A DNA stretch of 64,000 nucleotides from DASCQC01 sp036012865 (GCA_036012865.1 DASCQC010000025.1:47873-111872), one strand, 5' to 3'; positions 17,173 through 26,209 are shown, counted from the first letter of the stretch. Program-made: numbers and translations. The notes: generated from the sequence alone by a model not told the origin.

Positions 17173-17647
17173 TGGATAGGTGTTAGACGAAAGGCTATCT
17201 AAATAGATTGATTTTATCAAAACCTGAAGTTTGAATTGTTAATCGATGGACTGTTTTTAACTTTTATTTCCTTTCACTTTACTCATTTCTTATTCAGGTT
17301 TTGCAATGGGACTTTATCTTTCTAAAATAATTGAACGCATTTTTTAAGATAGTATTGATTCTGTTATCGCAATGTTCGCTTGTTTTGGTGAAGTGTTCTA
17401 ATATTTTTTGAATCTGTTTAGACAGGCTAGAAGGTAAAAGCAGTTTGTGTATGTTCTGGTCAAGATCGATCGTTGGATAATCTTAATTAAGGGGATCGAT
17501 GGGGCCTTAGAAAACTAAATCTTTCATGAATTAATATGAAGAATAATGCCATTTAAGTAAATTAATTTAAGGTTGTCTTAATATAAAAAAATTAAACTTT
17601 TATTTAAATAATAAAGTTAATCCTTGAAACAGAATTTGGAGAACCTT
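17173..17647. other. 475-base intergenic stretch
   Basis: No gene is supportable on either strand. It contains an 11-bp perfect inverted repeat, CAAAACCTGAA (17218-17228) with TTCAGGTTTTG (17293-17303), separated by 64 bases, which may fold in the 3' region of the copA transcript but is near chance expectation. The last 100 bases are very AT-rich and probably hold the promoter of the DUF805 gene. Confidence 0.5.
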
Positions 17648-18127
17648 GTGGGAGTTAAAGAGTCTATTTGTTTGTCGATTAAGCGGTGCTGTTATTATAG
17701 TGGGCGAGCTAATCGAACGGAATTTTGGGTTTTTAATCTAGTCACCATTTTGATATTTTTATTTAGCTTTACTTTGTTGGTTTCTTATTCTTATTTAGCA
17801 ACTTCTATGGGTGTTTCTAAATCATTTTTATATGTTTATTATTACCTCGTGATTTCAGTGATTATTTTGTCAGCTTGTTTTGGGTTGTTGGTGTCTTTGT
17901 GTGGTTTGAGTTTGATGGTCAGAAGATTACATGATATCAATCGTTCTGGATTTTGGGTGGTTGGGGTGTACTTGTTAAGCTTAATTGCCTTGTTGTTTTT
18001 TTATCAGAATGATTTGATAAATTCCTTAAGTTATATTCTATTTTATAGCCCTTTTTGGATAGGATTTTTGATCTTTTTGAGTATGCCTGGAGATAAACAA
18101 GCTAACTATTATGGCAGTCCCCAATAA
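17648..18127 (+). CDS. DUF805 family membrane protein
   Basis: Inner-membrane protein of unknown role (YhaH/YhaI-like). Family hallmarks: YSGRANRTEFWVFNL near the N-terminus, RRLHDINRSGFW in the middle, and PGDKQANYYG at the C-terminus. Four hydrophobic segments. GTG 17648 is preferred since TTGGAG lies seven bases upstream; TTG 17624 would add eight residues. The protein is about 159 residues, normal for the family. Transcribed alone, ending at a hairpin shared with the convergent gene. Confidence 0.85.
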   Translation: MGVKESICLSIKRCCYYSGRANRTEFWVFNLVTILIFLFSFTLLVSYSYLATSMGVSKSFLYVYYYLVISVIILSACFGLLVSLCGLSLMVRRLHDINRSGFWVVGVYLLSLIALLFFYQNDLINSLSYILFYSPFWIGFLIFLSMPGDKQANYYGSPQ

Positions 18128-18130
18128 ACA

Positions 18131-18160
18131 TAAGATACATCAATGCTTCTGGGTATCTTA
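18131..18160. terminator. Hairpin between DUF805 gene and convergent orphan
   Basis: TAAGATAC (18131-18138) and GTATCTTA (18153-18160) form a perfect 8-bp stem with a 14-base loop; TTTTTT follows a few bases further on the + strand. The right arm overlaps the stop codon of the - strand gene, as in the hairpin at 4964-4994. Probably a bidirectional terminator. Confidence 0.45.
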
Positions 18161-19189
18161 ACTTGCTTTTTTAAGCGTTGGCTTGTGAGGATTTTGGGTT
18201 TTGGATGGGGAGGAAGTTTTGGATGTCTTTAACTTATTTTTGACCCTTTTTGACAAATTTTGGGGGCTTTTAGCTAGGATGCCTTTTATTTCTTGGTGAA
18301 AAGTTTTTAATTCAGTCTTTCTAAAACTATCAAATTGCTTGGGAGCGTTGAGAACTTTATAGGATAGAGAAACTCTTTTATCACGAGTTCCTTGAGGTGA
18401 TGAACGATGTTGTTGAATGAGCGGGAGGCTTTTGTTAAGGTCTTTGTTCGCGTTATCTTTTATTGAGCTTATTTTATTATATTTTATAATTTTTTCTCTT
18501 TTTAATAGGTCCTGAAGTTTAAAGCATAGGGTGTTTATTTCATAGGGCAGGCCTTGATCTATTACTTCAAATAAATTATTCATTGAGCTTGATAAATACT
18601 CAGCCTTGCTCTGTTTATCTTTTTTATACTTGACTCGTTGCTTGTTTTCTTTATTAAAACTAGTTGTGTTATGAGTAAAGGCTTCTATTGCTGTTTTAAG
18701 TTTTTTTAAGGTATGAGTTTTATCTGAATATATGCCCAATTTTTCAAGTTTTTTCAAGGCGGGTTTTAGAAATGCCATCAGGGCCATGCCTTCAGCTGTA
18801 ACCAATGGGTCTTTATCTTGCGACAGCCAGGATTTATGTTGTTGAGCTTTATCTTGGAGCTTTGTCTTGAGTGTATTCATTGCCTCTGAATGAGTAATGC
18901 TTTTTAATTCCCCTAAGATAAAGAGGTTTTCTTTTAATGTTATCATTTCTTGAGTGATTACGTCAGTATCGTATAGATTCTCTTGTAATAATGCTTGAGA
19001 CATCTCATCCAAAGACTTGATTTTTTCAGTTTCACTTAATTCTTTTGAGGAGATTTGACTAAGTTTTGTTGTTAACTTGGAAATGTTTTCTCTAGATTGT
19101 TCAAGCTTTAATATATTCTCAATAGCTTTATTCAGAGATGTTAAGTGTTTCAAATCATCTGGTATATTAAATCTAACTCGTTTTGGCAT
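18158..19189 (-). CDS. Hypothetical basic coiled-coil protein
   Basis: Unrecognised, 343 residues, no signal peptide or membrane segment. Residues about 10-140 look like coiled coil (NKAIENILKLEQSRENISKLTTKLSQISSKEL and similar heptads); the C-terminal 50 residues are Lys/Ser/Thr/Pro-rich (KNKLKTSKTSSPSKTQ) and probably disordered and nucleic-acid- or membrane-binding in character. AGGAG is placed well before the ATG, so expression is likely. Such architecture is common in secreted effectors of intracellular bacteria but gives no function. Confidence 0.7.
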   Translation of the reverse strand: MPKRVRFNIPDDLKHLTSLNKAIENILKLEQSRENISKLTTKLSQISSKELSETEKIKSLDEMSQALLQENLYDTDVITQEMITLKENLFILGELKSITHSEAMNTLKTKLQDKAQQHKSWLSQDKDPLVTAEGMALMAFLKPALKKLEKLGIYSDKTHTLKKLKTAIEAFTHNTTSFNKENKQRVKYKKDKQSKAEYLSSSMNNLFEVIDQGLPYEINTLCFKLQDLLKREKIIKYNKISSIKDNANKDLNKSLPLIQQHRSSPQGTRDKRVSLSYKVLNAPKQFDSFRKTELKTFHQEIKGILAKSPQNLSKRVKNKLKTSKTSSPSKTQNPHKPTLKKAS

Positions 19190-19296
19190 GATGTTCTCCT
19201 TTTAAGTAAAGTACTCATAACATTATAGATTATTTTATATGCATTGTGTTGAATGATTGATTGTTTAGATAATATTGAGTTGATAACTAATCTTAT

Positions 19297-20223
19297 CTAT
19301 ACGGTTACCAGGGGGAATAGATTGAGTTTCTTAACAAGATACCTAAGCGGATTGAAGGGGTTATTGATGATGAAACAACCTAGGCAAATAAGAATTGCAG
19401 CTGACCATAATAGGATCGTTGCTTGGGTATACCCAAATAGAATTAAAAATGAAATCGAAATCAGCGGGTTTAAGTAAGCGAATGAATGAAGGAAAATGAA
19501 GTTACCATGTTTGATGCTGTAGTCCCAAAATGTATAGGCTAAGAAATGAGTTGTTAGGCCCATCAGGCTAATTGAGAACAGTTGAGAAAGGCTAGGAAGG
19601 ATAAATGACTCAAAATAAAGGTGGGTAAGCAGGCTCATGATAAGGCCTGAACCAAAAATAAGGATGAAGATGGTTTCGGGTATGCTGTTATTAATTTTTG
19701 CAAAAACATTGTAAACAGACCAAACGATTGCTCCGAGAATAGCAACCAGATAGCCTACATTAAAGTGATAAAGTTGCATGGAAGGAGTGTCTTGCAAGCT
19801 TAAGATACCGATGCCGGAAAGGGCTAGTAACATACCCAAAGCATGATGGAATTTAGGTTGGATTTTGCCAAAAAAAGACATGCCTATTAATGAAAATATG
19901 GGCCATAAATAGGCGATAAGCTCTGCATGTTCAGGGGCAATGATTTTGAGTGAAAGAATATACAACATATCATTTCCACAAATGCCTACAACACCAATCA
20001 AGGCAAGGTGCTTGGGGATGGTTTTTAAGGAGGGCCATATGGGTTTTTTATAATTTTTGTAGGCAATGAGAGTGAAGCTTATTAGATACATAAAGAAGAT
20101 GGTTTCAAAAGGGGGTAGTTCGTTGAGGTTGCAGACCCATGAGGGACTTAATGACCAAAACAGGCAAGCTGTTATTCCCCAAATATTTGGGTTGATATTT
20201 TTTAAATTGTTATGAAAAAGCAT
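19297..20223 (-). CDS. EamA/DMT family exporter, YddG-like
   Basis: Ten-helix drug/metabolite transporter of the inner membrane; 308 residues. Two EamA repeats (about 12-140 and 150-290). The segment APEHAELIAYLWPIFSLI resembles the signature of the YddG aromatic-amino-acid exporter branch. It lies just downstream (115 bases) of the shikimate genes on the same strand, so export of an aromatic product is a reasonable inference, but the substrate cannot be read from sequence. Confidence 0.85.
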   Translation of the reverse strand: MLFHNNLKNINPNIWGITACLFWSLSPSWVCNLNELPPFETIFFMYLISFTLIAYKNYKKPIWPSLKTIPKHLALIGVVGICGNDMLYILSLKIIAPEHAELIAYLWPIFSLIGMSFFGKIQPKFHHALGMLLALSGIGILSLQDTPSMQLYHFNVGYLVAILGAIVWSVYNVFAKINNSIPETIFILIFGSGLIMSLLTHLYFESFILPSLSQLFSISLMGLTTHFLAYTFWDYSIKHGNFIFLHSFAYLNPLISISFLILFGYTQATILLWSAAILICLGCFIINNPFNPLRYLVKKLNLFPLVTV

Positions 20224-20338
20224 TGTTTAAGTATATAGTTAATGATGCTATTTTTCAACTAAATTTTTGTTTTTTATTTATTTATTGTTGTTTTTCATTT
20301 CGGTGCAGAGTGACCAAGGTTCTTGGGTGAGGGTTGTT

Positions 20339-21610
20339 TTAGTTCAGGGTTTGTTGACGATGATTAACCCAAAGCTGATTCTGTAGCCTGGCTTGAGAAT
20401 AAAAAAGTTTTTTTCCAAAACAATCAACAGAATCGTTGGTTTGATAATTAACAGTATGAAAGTTGGGGTGATTGTGAATAATCTTAGGAACTGTTACCTG
20501 CCTAGGTAGGCATACAAGTATCATATCACACGCCATCAATTGATCGATATTTTCCCACTTAACCCAGGGGTTATTTAAGTGACTAGCAATGTCTTGGGTT
20601 GTGTCGTTGGAACGATTACATAAAATAGTTTTTAGTTGATGCTGTTTGGCAGCCTTGGCGATGGCAATGCCTGTGCCTCCAAGACCGACAATACCAAGGC
20701 ATTTGATGGGTTGAGACTTAAGGATATTCATGCAGCCTATCCCGTCAGTATTGTAGCCTACATAGTTATCTTTTTTTAATACTACGGTATTTACGGAGTC
20801 TTGGTTGGCTTGGTGAAGGTGACTTGTGATGTTAAATTTATAGGGGCTAGTGATGCTGAGTCCATGAAATTTAAGTTGTTGAATGAGTGTCATGGCTTCT
20901 TCAAATTCATGGGGAGCAATGTCTAGTTTAATATAGGTGCCTGGGTGTTGTTGTTCTTGAAAAAGTTGATTATGGAAAGCTGGGCTTAGGCTATGATCAA
21001 TTGAGTGACCGACGATAGCATATCGATAAAGGCTGTTTCGTTGTGGGTAGGCTTCCTCCAGAGAGCGCTGGCCCTTGGCTAAAGGATGATGGACATAAGT
21101 ATATTCCCAGCCGCCCCAGTGGGGTGCTAAAAATCTCGACCCTTGGGCTAAGTTGCCTTGGCAAAATAGGGTGATATTACTCTTGGAAAACTGTTGTTGC
21201 AGAGCCAGTGCTTTTAAGCCATCCAGTGCTGTTCCCTCAGGAAAAACATATTTAACATGAGAAGCTTTTTCATGAAATATTTGTTGTGGTGTTAGCTGAG
21301 AATAGTCATGAGATTCTAAGTGCAAGGATCGAACAATCTTAGCATATTGACTACCATGAATCACAGCATCATCCCCCCAATGAAAAGGAATGTCTATCCA
21401 CTCAGGTTTAAGTTCTAACCAGGGTATAAGATCTTCCTTTGAGCTGGTAGGGTCGGTCAATAAAATGGGTTTATCGTGAGACTTTCGCCAAAGCTTGAGG
21501 TCATGGGTGCTCATGTTGAGCCGATCTAATCGAAGCTCTAGTAGATCAGCTTTGTTCCAAATATTTTGATCATAAAGTTCATTTTTAGAATGAATTGTTG
21601 CAACTAACAT
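20339..21610 (-). CDS. aroDE: Fused 3-dehydroquinate dehydratase / shikimate dehydrogenase
   Basis: Bifunctional enzyme for steps 3 and 4 of the shikimate pathway; 423 residues. N-terminal type I AroD half (about 1-195): LLELRLDRL, RSLHLESHDY with the candidate catalytic His, and HVKYVFPEG with the candidate Schiff-base Lys. C-terminal AroE half (about 196-423): YAIVGHSIDHSLSPAFHN (substrate loop), GLSITSPYK carrying the catalytic Lys, VGYNTDGIG, and the NADPH loop GIVGLGGTGIA. The AroE motif is usually GLNVTxPHK, so this copy is divergent. A fused AroDE is known in plants and Chlamydiae; proteobacteria normally have separate enzymes. Overlaps the aroB end by 26 bases. Confidence 0.93.
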   Translation of the reverse strand: MLVATIHSKNELYDQNIWNKADLLELRLDRLNMSTHDLKLWRKSHDKPILLTDPTSSKEDLIPWLELKPEWIDIPFHWGDDAVIHGSQYAKIVRSLHLESHDYSQLTPQQIFHEKASHVKYVFPEGTALDGLKALALQQQFSKSNITLFCQGNLAQGSRFLAPHWGGWEYTYVHHPLAKGQRSLEEAYPQRNSLYRYAIVGHSIDHSLSPAFHNQLFQEQQHPGTYIKLDIAPHEFEEAMTLIQQLKFHGLSITSPYKFNITSHLHQANQDSVNTVVLKKDNYVGYNTDGIGCMNILKSQPIKCLGIVGLGGTGIAIAKAAKQHQLKTILCNRSNDTTQDIASHLNNPWVKWENIDQLMACDMILVCLPRQVTVPKIIHNHPNFHTVNYQTNDSVDCFGKKLFYSQARLQNQLWVNHRQQTLN

Positions 21611-22649
21611 GACTATCCTTCAAATTTTCTAGGGCTTGTTGTAAAAGATCAAGGAACTTATCTTGGGGAATCGGTTGGGTTATTTTATTGGGATGAGGTT
21701 GCCCCCAGCTTGGTAAGCATACCAGTTCAATATCTTCAGAATTTTTTTTGTCATAAAGGCAGTATTTAAGCAGTTGTTCGGCTGACGGTAAGGAAGTGTT
21801 CACAGGCAGTTGGTAATAAGTGGTGATTGAGCGAAGTAAAGAGGGTAACTGTTTATCGCAAAGTTCTAATTGATGTAAAATAAAAGCTTCAAGAATCATG
21901 CCATAGCCTACGGCCATTCCGTGGTCAAGGGTGTGATTAGAGGCCTTTTCAAGGGCGTGTCCGAGGGTGTGTCCAAAATTGAGTAGCTTTCTATGATTTT
22001 GATCAAAGGGGTCTTTACTTACAAAATATCTTTTTATTTTTAAACAGTCACTTATTATTTCTTTATAAGAGCTTTTAGACCATGGTGGGCAATTGGGTTT
22101 GGGGGGAGGTAAATGAAGGGCGTGTGTTTTGATGGCTTCCATATACCCGTTAATCATTTCTTTTTTATCCAGGGTTTTGAATGTGAAAGTAGGGATAAAG
22201 ATAGCCTTGGCGGAGTGAAAGGTACCAATAGTATTTTTGCCAAAAGAGGTGTTGATGGCGACTTTTCCTCCTAAGCAGGCATCGACACAAGCCAATAGAG
22301 TGGTTGGAATATAATAGGTGGCAAGGCCTCTTAAATAAGTGGCAGCAGTAAACCCTGCTAAATCTAATGTCATGCCACCTCCTAGAGCAACAATGGCATC
22401 TTTTTTCTTAATCTTAAGAAGGGCTAGTTGATCTTCTATGTTGGCTTTAGTTTCACGAGTTTTTGCATGCTCACCTTGATCGTGAAGGATCAAAGATACT
22501 TTTACGTGGTCCTGTAAATGTTGCTGCAGTGTATAACCATAAAGGCTGGCAACCTTATGATCACAAACAATGGCGATATGGTGGTGTTGAGTTAATGCCT
22601 CAATTAATCTTGAGTCATTAAAGTGGGGGATGAAAGAATATGGTTCCAT
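21585..22649 (-). CDS. aroB: 3-dehydroquinate synthase
   Basis: Second shikimate step, DAHP to 3-dehydroquinate, NAD- and metal-dependent. ALGGGMTLDLAGFTAATYLRG and IPTTLLACVDACLGGKVAIN are the family core; EAIK and HTLGHALE and HGMAVGYGM give the metal and catalytic ligands. ATG 22649 is taken as start; an upstream GTG at 22697 is possible but would overlap aroC by 94 bases and neither start has a clear ribosome site, so coupling to aroC translation is likely. The catalytic core is compact (about 354 residues). Confidence 0.93.
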   Translation of the reverse strand: MEPYSFIPHFNDSRLIEALTQHHHIAIVCDHKVASLYGYTLQQHLQDHVKVSLILHDQGEHAKTRETKANIEDQLALLKIKKKDAIVALGGGMTLDLAGFTAATYLRGLATYYIPTTLLACVDACLGGKVAINTSFGKNTIGTFHSAKAIFIPTFTFKTLDKKEMINGYMEAIKTHALHLPPPKPNCPPWSKSSYKEIISDCLKIKRYFVSKDPFDQNHRKLLNFGHTLGHALEKASNHTLDHGMAVGYGMILEAFILHQLELCDKQLPSLLRSITTYYQLPVNTSLPSAEQLLKYCLYDKKNSEDIELVCLPSWGQPHPNKITQPIPQDKFLDLLQQALENLKDSHVSCNNSF

Positions 22650-23716
22650 TGGGTCGACTGGTTGGCAAGTAAACGGTCCATCAAGACTAATGCACACATC
22701 GCTTCAACAACAACAGACCCTCTGATGGCAATGCATGGGTCATGACGTTTATTGGATAGATTTAATGTGGTGGGTTGATGGTCAAAGGTCATGGTTTTTT
22801 GGGTTTTTTGGATTGAGGAGGTGGGTTTGAACGCTACTTTTCCATAGATGCACTGGCCATTGGAGATTCCTCCAAGAATCCCGCCAGCTTGATTGCTTGA
22901 AAAGATATTCTCAGGATTCATTTCATCATTGTGATCAGACCCTTTCATGGTGGCTGAATTAAACCCTTGACCTATTTCAAAACCTTTAGTTGCTGGGATG
23001 CTTAACATAGCATGAGCCAGTTGAGCTTCTAGTTTTTGATAAATGGGGTCTCCTAGACCTATCGGTGATGAGTGAATTTGAAAAGCCACCAATCCTCCGC
23101 AAGAATCTCCTGATGCTTGCAGATCCTCTAAGAAATTTTGCATGGTAGATGAAATGGTAGGGTCTGGGCAGGGAAAGGTATCACCTAAATCAGGGTAGGG
23201 CTGTGTCAACCATGAGTCATCACAGTAAATGTCTCCGCATTGGTGAACGTGTGCAGAAACCGTGGTTCCTAGTGCGGCTAGCATTTGTTTAGCAATTGCT
23301 CCAGCAGCCACCCGAATGGCTGTTTCTCTTCCTGAAGAGCGACCTCCTCCTTCAGTCATCACAGTGCCGTATTTTTTTTGGTAAGTATATTGAGCGTGGC
23401 CAGGTCTAAAAACTTTATTTATTTTGGAATAATCTTGTGTGTTCTGTCCTTCATTGAGAATATTAAAGGCAATGGGTGTTCCCGTGGTTACCGAATCTTT
23501 AAGTCCAGATAACCATTGAACTTGATCCGTTTCTTTTCGTTGTGTGGTGCCTTTAAATTGTCCAGGTCGCCTTCTTGTTAGGGTTTTTTGAATCAGGTTA
23601 AGGTCAAGGGTGAAGCCTGCTGGGCACCCGTCAATGATTCCCCCAATGCAGGTTCCATGAGACTCTCCGAAGGTGGTTAATCTAAAATGACTGCCAAATG
23701 TATTATTTGCTGACAT
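22604..23716 (-). CDS. aroC: Chorismate synthase
   Basis: Last step, EPSP to chorismate, reduced-FMN-dependent. 370 residues. Starts NTFGSHFRLTTFGESHGTCIGGIIDGCP, contains RRRPGQ (about 49), HAQYTYQKKYG, EGGGRSSGRETAIRVAAGAIAK (about 123-144) and the C-terminal GISNGQ (near residue 285) and PCIAIRGSVVVEAM. Start ATG 23716. It is preceded by a 62-base gap from aroK and overlaps aroB at its 3' end. Confidence 0.97.
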   Translation of the reverse strand: MSANNTFGSHFRLTTFGESHGTCIGGIIDGCPAGFTLDLNLIQKTLTRRRPGQFKGTTQRKETDQVQWLSGLKDSVTTGTPIAFNILNEGQNTQDYSKINKVFRPGHAQYTYQKKYGTVMTEGGGRSSGRETAIRVAAGAIAKQMLAALGTTVSAHVHQCGDIYCDDSWLTQPYPDLGDTFPCPDPTISSTMQNFLEDLQASGDSCGGLVAFQIHSSPIGLGDPIYQKLEAQLAHAMLSIPATKGFEIGQGFNSATMKGSDHNDEMNPENIFSSNQAGGILGGISNGQCIYGKVAFKPTSSIQKTQKTMTFDHQPTTLNLSNKRHDPCIAIRGSVVVEAMCALVLMDRLLANQSTQWNHILSSPTLMTQD

Positions 23717-23778
23717 GGGTGGTCTCTTTATTAAACAACTTATCTATACCATAGTAAGTAGAAAAATTACAAGTTTCC

Positions 23779-24288
23779 TTAATCATTAGGTGAGATAATG
23801 TGTTGAAGATGATGGTTAAGAATGAGGCTTGCAACCGAAACGATCGATGAATGGTTGTCAAGATGAAGTGTGGTCTCGGCTAAATCTTCATAGAGGGGAA
23901 CTCTTTCATTAAAACAAGTCTCTAGTGAGGGGGTCTTTAGATAAGCCGGTTTGACGATTTTATTTTGCAGTTGATCAAAGCTCCATTTTAAATAAATAAC
24001 ACCTCCTATTTCTTTGATTAGTTTTTGGTTTTTATGAGTTGTGATGGACCCGCCCCCGGTTGCTATAATAGCTAGGTCATGCTGTTGTGCGTATCGTAGG
24101 CTTTGGTGTTCATGCTCTCTAAATTGTTCTTCTCCAAGTTTAAGGTAGGCCTCTTGAATGGAGTGATAAGGTGAGTGATTGACAATGTGTTCATCCAAAT
24201 CAATGAAACTTTGTTGGGTTTTGTTGGCAAGGTATCTCCCCAGTGTTGTTTTGCCAGATTGTTGAAACCCTATGAAGACAATGGCCAC
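23779..24288 (-). CDS. aroK: Shikimate kinase
   Basis: Phosphorylates shikimate using ATP. 169 residues. Walker A GFQQSGKTT (about 7-15), substrate Asp in FIDLDEHI (about 30-37), FREHE with the substrate Arg (about 57), and ATGGGS (about 76-81). The loop GFQQSGKTT, with Gln-Gln instead of the common xGAGK, resembles the chlamydial AroL-type loop in that it departs from the enterobacterial form. Overlaps the aroA end by 19 bases. Confidence 0.93.
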   Translation of the reverse strand: MAIVFIGFQQSGKTTLGRYLANKTQQSFIDLDEHIVNHSPYHSIQEAYLKLGEEQFREHEHQSLRYAQQHDLAIIATGGGSITTHKNQKLIKEIGGVIYLKWSFDQLQNKIVKPAYLKTPSLETCFNERVPLYEDLAETTLHLDNHSSIVSVASLILNHHLQHIISPND

Positions 24289-25574
24289 CAGATGCCTCCA
24301 AGTTTTTTAATGTCAGTGAAAAAATTTGGGTATGATTTATTCACCCAGGAAGTGTTGTTTATTGTGCTAGAACCCTCAGCAATGGAGGCAGCAAGAAACA
24401 GTGCCATAACCATGCGATGATCTTTATGGCCATTGAGGTTAGCTCCTCTTAGTTGAGAAGGATAAATGGTTAAAGTGTTATTTGTGTAGGTTATTTTTGC
24501 CTGCATCTTAGTCAACTCTTCGACTAGTTTTTCAGGGCGGTTACATTCTTTGTATTCGGCACTTTTGATGCCAGTGAAAAAGGAAGGGGAGGATGCTTGG
24601 GTAGCTAATACCGCTAGGGAGGTTAATGAATCTATGTCATTGTTAAGGTTGGCACGGATGCCTTGTAGAGGGGGGCTGGGTAGAAGGCAAAGGCTTTGGG
24701 GTTGGATGTTCAGTTGAGCCCCCATTCGTTGTAAATGTTGAAGGACGTTTTCTTCTGGGTGGGGTAGGACGTTGGGAAGCTTCAATGCTTGTTGATGAAG
24801 GAGGGTGTAGGTCATGAGAAAAAGTGCAGAGCCTAAATCATAAGGTAAGCTATGGTTAAATCCATGGATAGGGGGCCGGCCATGAATGGTTAATGAAGAC
24901 CAGGGGTGTAACGTATAGTGAATGCCTAGTTTGGTTAGCCAGTCTAAAGTCAGTTGGACGTACGAATGTTCGCATAAGTTCGATAGGGTGAAGGTGGTTG
25001 TCGTGTTGCGAAAGCAGGCGGCGTATATTAACCCAGATAGGTATTGAGAATCCGTTGCACGCAGATGACAGTGGCCCTGAGTCAGGGGGCCTTGGATGCT
25101 AAACGGCGTGTGTCCAGGTTGTTGATGATAGTGTGTTTGGCTCCCGAGTTGACTTAATGCTTCTATTTGTTGATTCATGGGTCGTAAACAGGCCATAGAT
25201 TCATCGCCCATGAAGGATGTTGGCCTAGAGTTAAGTGCCATAAGTGGGGTTAAAAACCTTAATAATATTCCCGAGTTCCCAATATTAATGATTTCTTTTG
25301 CGGTGGGTATGAGTCCGCAAGTGCCTTCGATGGTGAGGGTTGAGGGGGTGCTCCAGGAGTACCTGATTTTGCAGTTATCACAAAAGGATAAAAAGGTTGC
25401 CACATCTTGGGTGTGGGACACGTGCTGAATGGTTGATGAGCCTTGAGCCATGAGGGCAAAAAGCAAGGCTCTTAGTTGTTCGGACTTGTTGGCAGGCAGG
25501 GATGGTTTTAAGCTCGGTTTTATTGTTTTTGAGGGTGATATGACCAGTGTTTGTTCTTGGGTTCTAGTGTTCAT
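24270..25574 (-). CDS. aroA: 3-phosphoshikimate 1-carboxyvinyltransferase (EPSP synthase)
   Basis: Joins PEP to shikimate-3-phosphate. PSLPANKSEQLRALLFALMAQG is the N-terminal substrate loop with its Lys-Ser; GNSGILLRFLTPL is the family NxGTxxR-type region, YKECNRPEKLVEEL the KExxR PEP site and GHKDHRMVMAL the DHR motif. ATG 25574 is preferred; the frame is open up to TTG 25610 but no ribosome site supports that. First gene of the shikimate cluster; its promoter must lie in the 25575-25670 gap shared with the divergent Trm112-like gene. Confidence 0.94.
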   Translation of the reverse strand: MNTRTQEQTLVISPSKTIKPSLKPSLPANKSEQLRALLFALMAQGSSTIQHVSHTQDVATFLSFCDNCKIRYSWSTPSTLTIEGTCGLIPTAKEIINIGNSGILLRFLTPLMALNSRPTSFMGDESMACLRPMNQQIEALSQLGSQTHYHQQPGHTPFSIQGPLTQGHCHLRATDSQYLSGLIYAACFRNTTTTFTLSNLCEHSYVQLTLDWLTKLGIHYTLHPWSSLTIHGRPPIHGFNHSLPYDLGSALFLMTYTLLHQQALKLPNVLPHPEENVLQHLQRMGAQLNIQPQSLCLLPSPPLQGIRANLNNDIDSLTSLAVLATQASSPSFFTGIKSAEYKECNRPEKLVEELTKMQAKITYTNNTLTIYPSQLRGANLNGHKDHRMVMALFLAASIAEGSSTINNTSWVNKSYPNFFTDIKKLGGIWWPLSS

Positions 25575-25670
25575 GGTATCAACATTATCATGTTTTATAT
25601 TTTCTATCAATTAGAGGTGTTGATTATAGTGTCTCTGGTTTTTTTATCTTTTTTCCGTTAGTATGATGGC

Positions 25671-25874
25671 ATGATTGAAATAGAGTTGTTGCAAGTATTG
25701 GTCTGCCCCAAAACTGGTGCACGTTTGGTTTTAAATAAAGATGCCCAGGAATTGGTGTGTTTCGTTAGCGCTTTAGCTTACCCTATTCGCAAAGGGGTTC
25801 CTGTTATGCTGGTTGAGCAGGCAAGGTCTTTGAGTGAAGAGGAAGTTGAGTCTTTGAAAAAGGAGTTGTTATGA
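25671..25874 (+). CDS. Trm112 family (UPF0434) small protein
   Basis: 67 residues, of the YcaR/UPF0434 type. LLQVLVCPKTGARLVLN is the family N-terminus, and SALAYPIRKGVPVMLVEQAR the conserved middle. One zinc-site cysteine pair is reduced to a single CP here, as in many UPF0434 members. Its function in bacteria is unclear; Trm112 proteins activate methyltransferases in other domains of life. Overlaps the HIT gene start by four bases (ATGA), so the two are coupled. Confidence 0.88.
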   Translation: MIEIELLQVLVCPKTGARLVLNKDAQELVCFVSALAYPIRKGVPVMLVEQARSLSEEEVESLKKELL

Positions 25875-26209
25875 CAGATACTATTTTTGGAAAGATGATT
25901 TCAGGGGAGATTTCAGCAGATTTTATCCATGAGGATGAGTTTTGTGTGGTGATTAGGGATATTAACCCTGTGGCGCCTACCCACTGTTTGATTATTCCAA
26001 GAGACCCGTTGGTTAAGCTTAGTGATGCGGGTGAGGATCATCAGGCCTTGCTTGGCCATTTGTTTTTGGTGGCGAATAAAATTGCAAAAGAAGAGGGGCT
26101 AAGTGATTACAGGTGTGTGATCAATAATGGGCCTGAAGCAGGGCAAAGTGTTTTTCATTTGCACCTTCATCTTATGGGTGGGCGTGGGATGTCTTGGCCA
26201 CCGGGCTAA
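25871..26209 (+). CDS. hinT: HIT family purine nucleoside phosphoramidase
   Basis: Histidine-triad hydrolase acting on adenosine phosphoramidates. 112 residues. TIFGKMISGEISADFIHEDE is the Hint-type N-terminus, INNGPEAGQSVFHLHLHLMGGR contains the catalytic HxHxH triad at about 98-102. The last 38 bases overlap, antisense, the 3' end of the AI-2E permease gene; the tail GRGMSWPPG is the normal Hint C-terminus, so the overlap is not an artefact of a frameshift in this gene. Confidence 0.94.
   Translation: MTDTIFGKMISGEISADFIHEDEFCVVIRDINPVAPTHCLIIPRDPLVKLSDAGEDHQALLGHLFLVANKIAKEEGLSDYRCVINNGPEAGQSVFHLHLHLMGGRGMSWPPG

Noticed and set aside
17218..17303. 11-bp inverted repeat with a 64-base spacer
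   Set aside because: About one such pair is expected by chance at this spacing in the window, and no T-run follows to make it a terminator.
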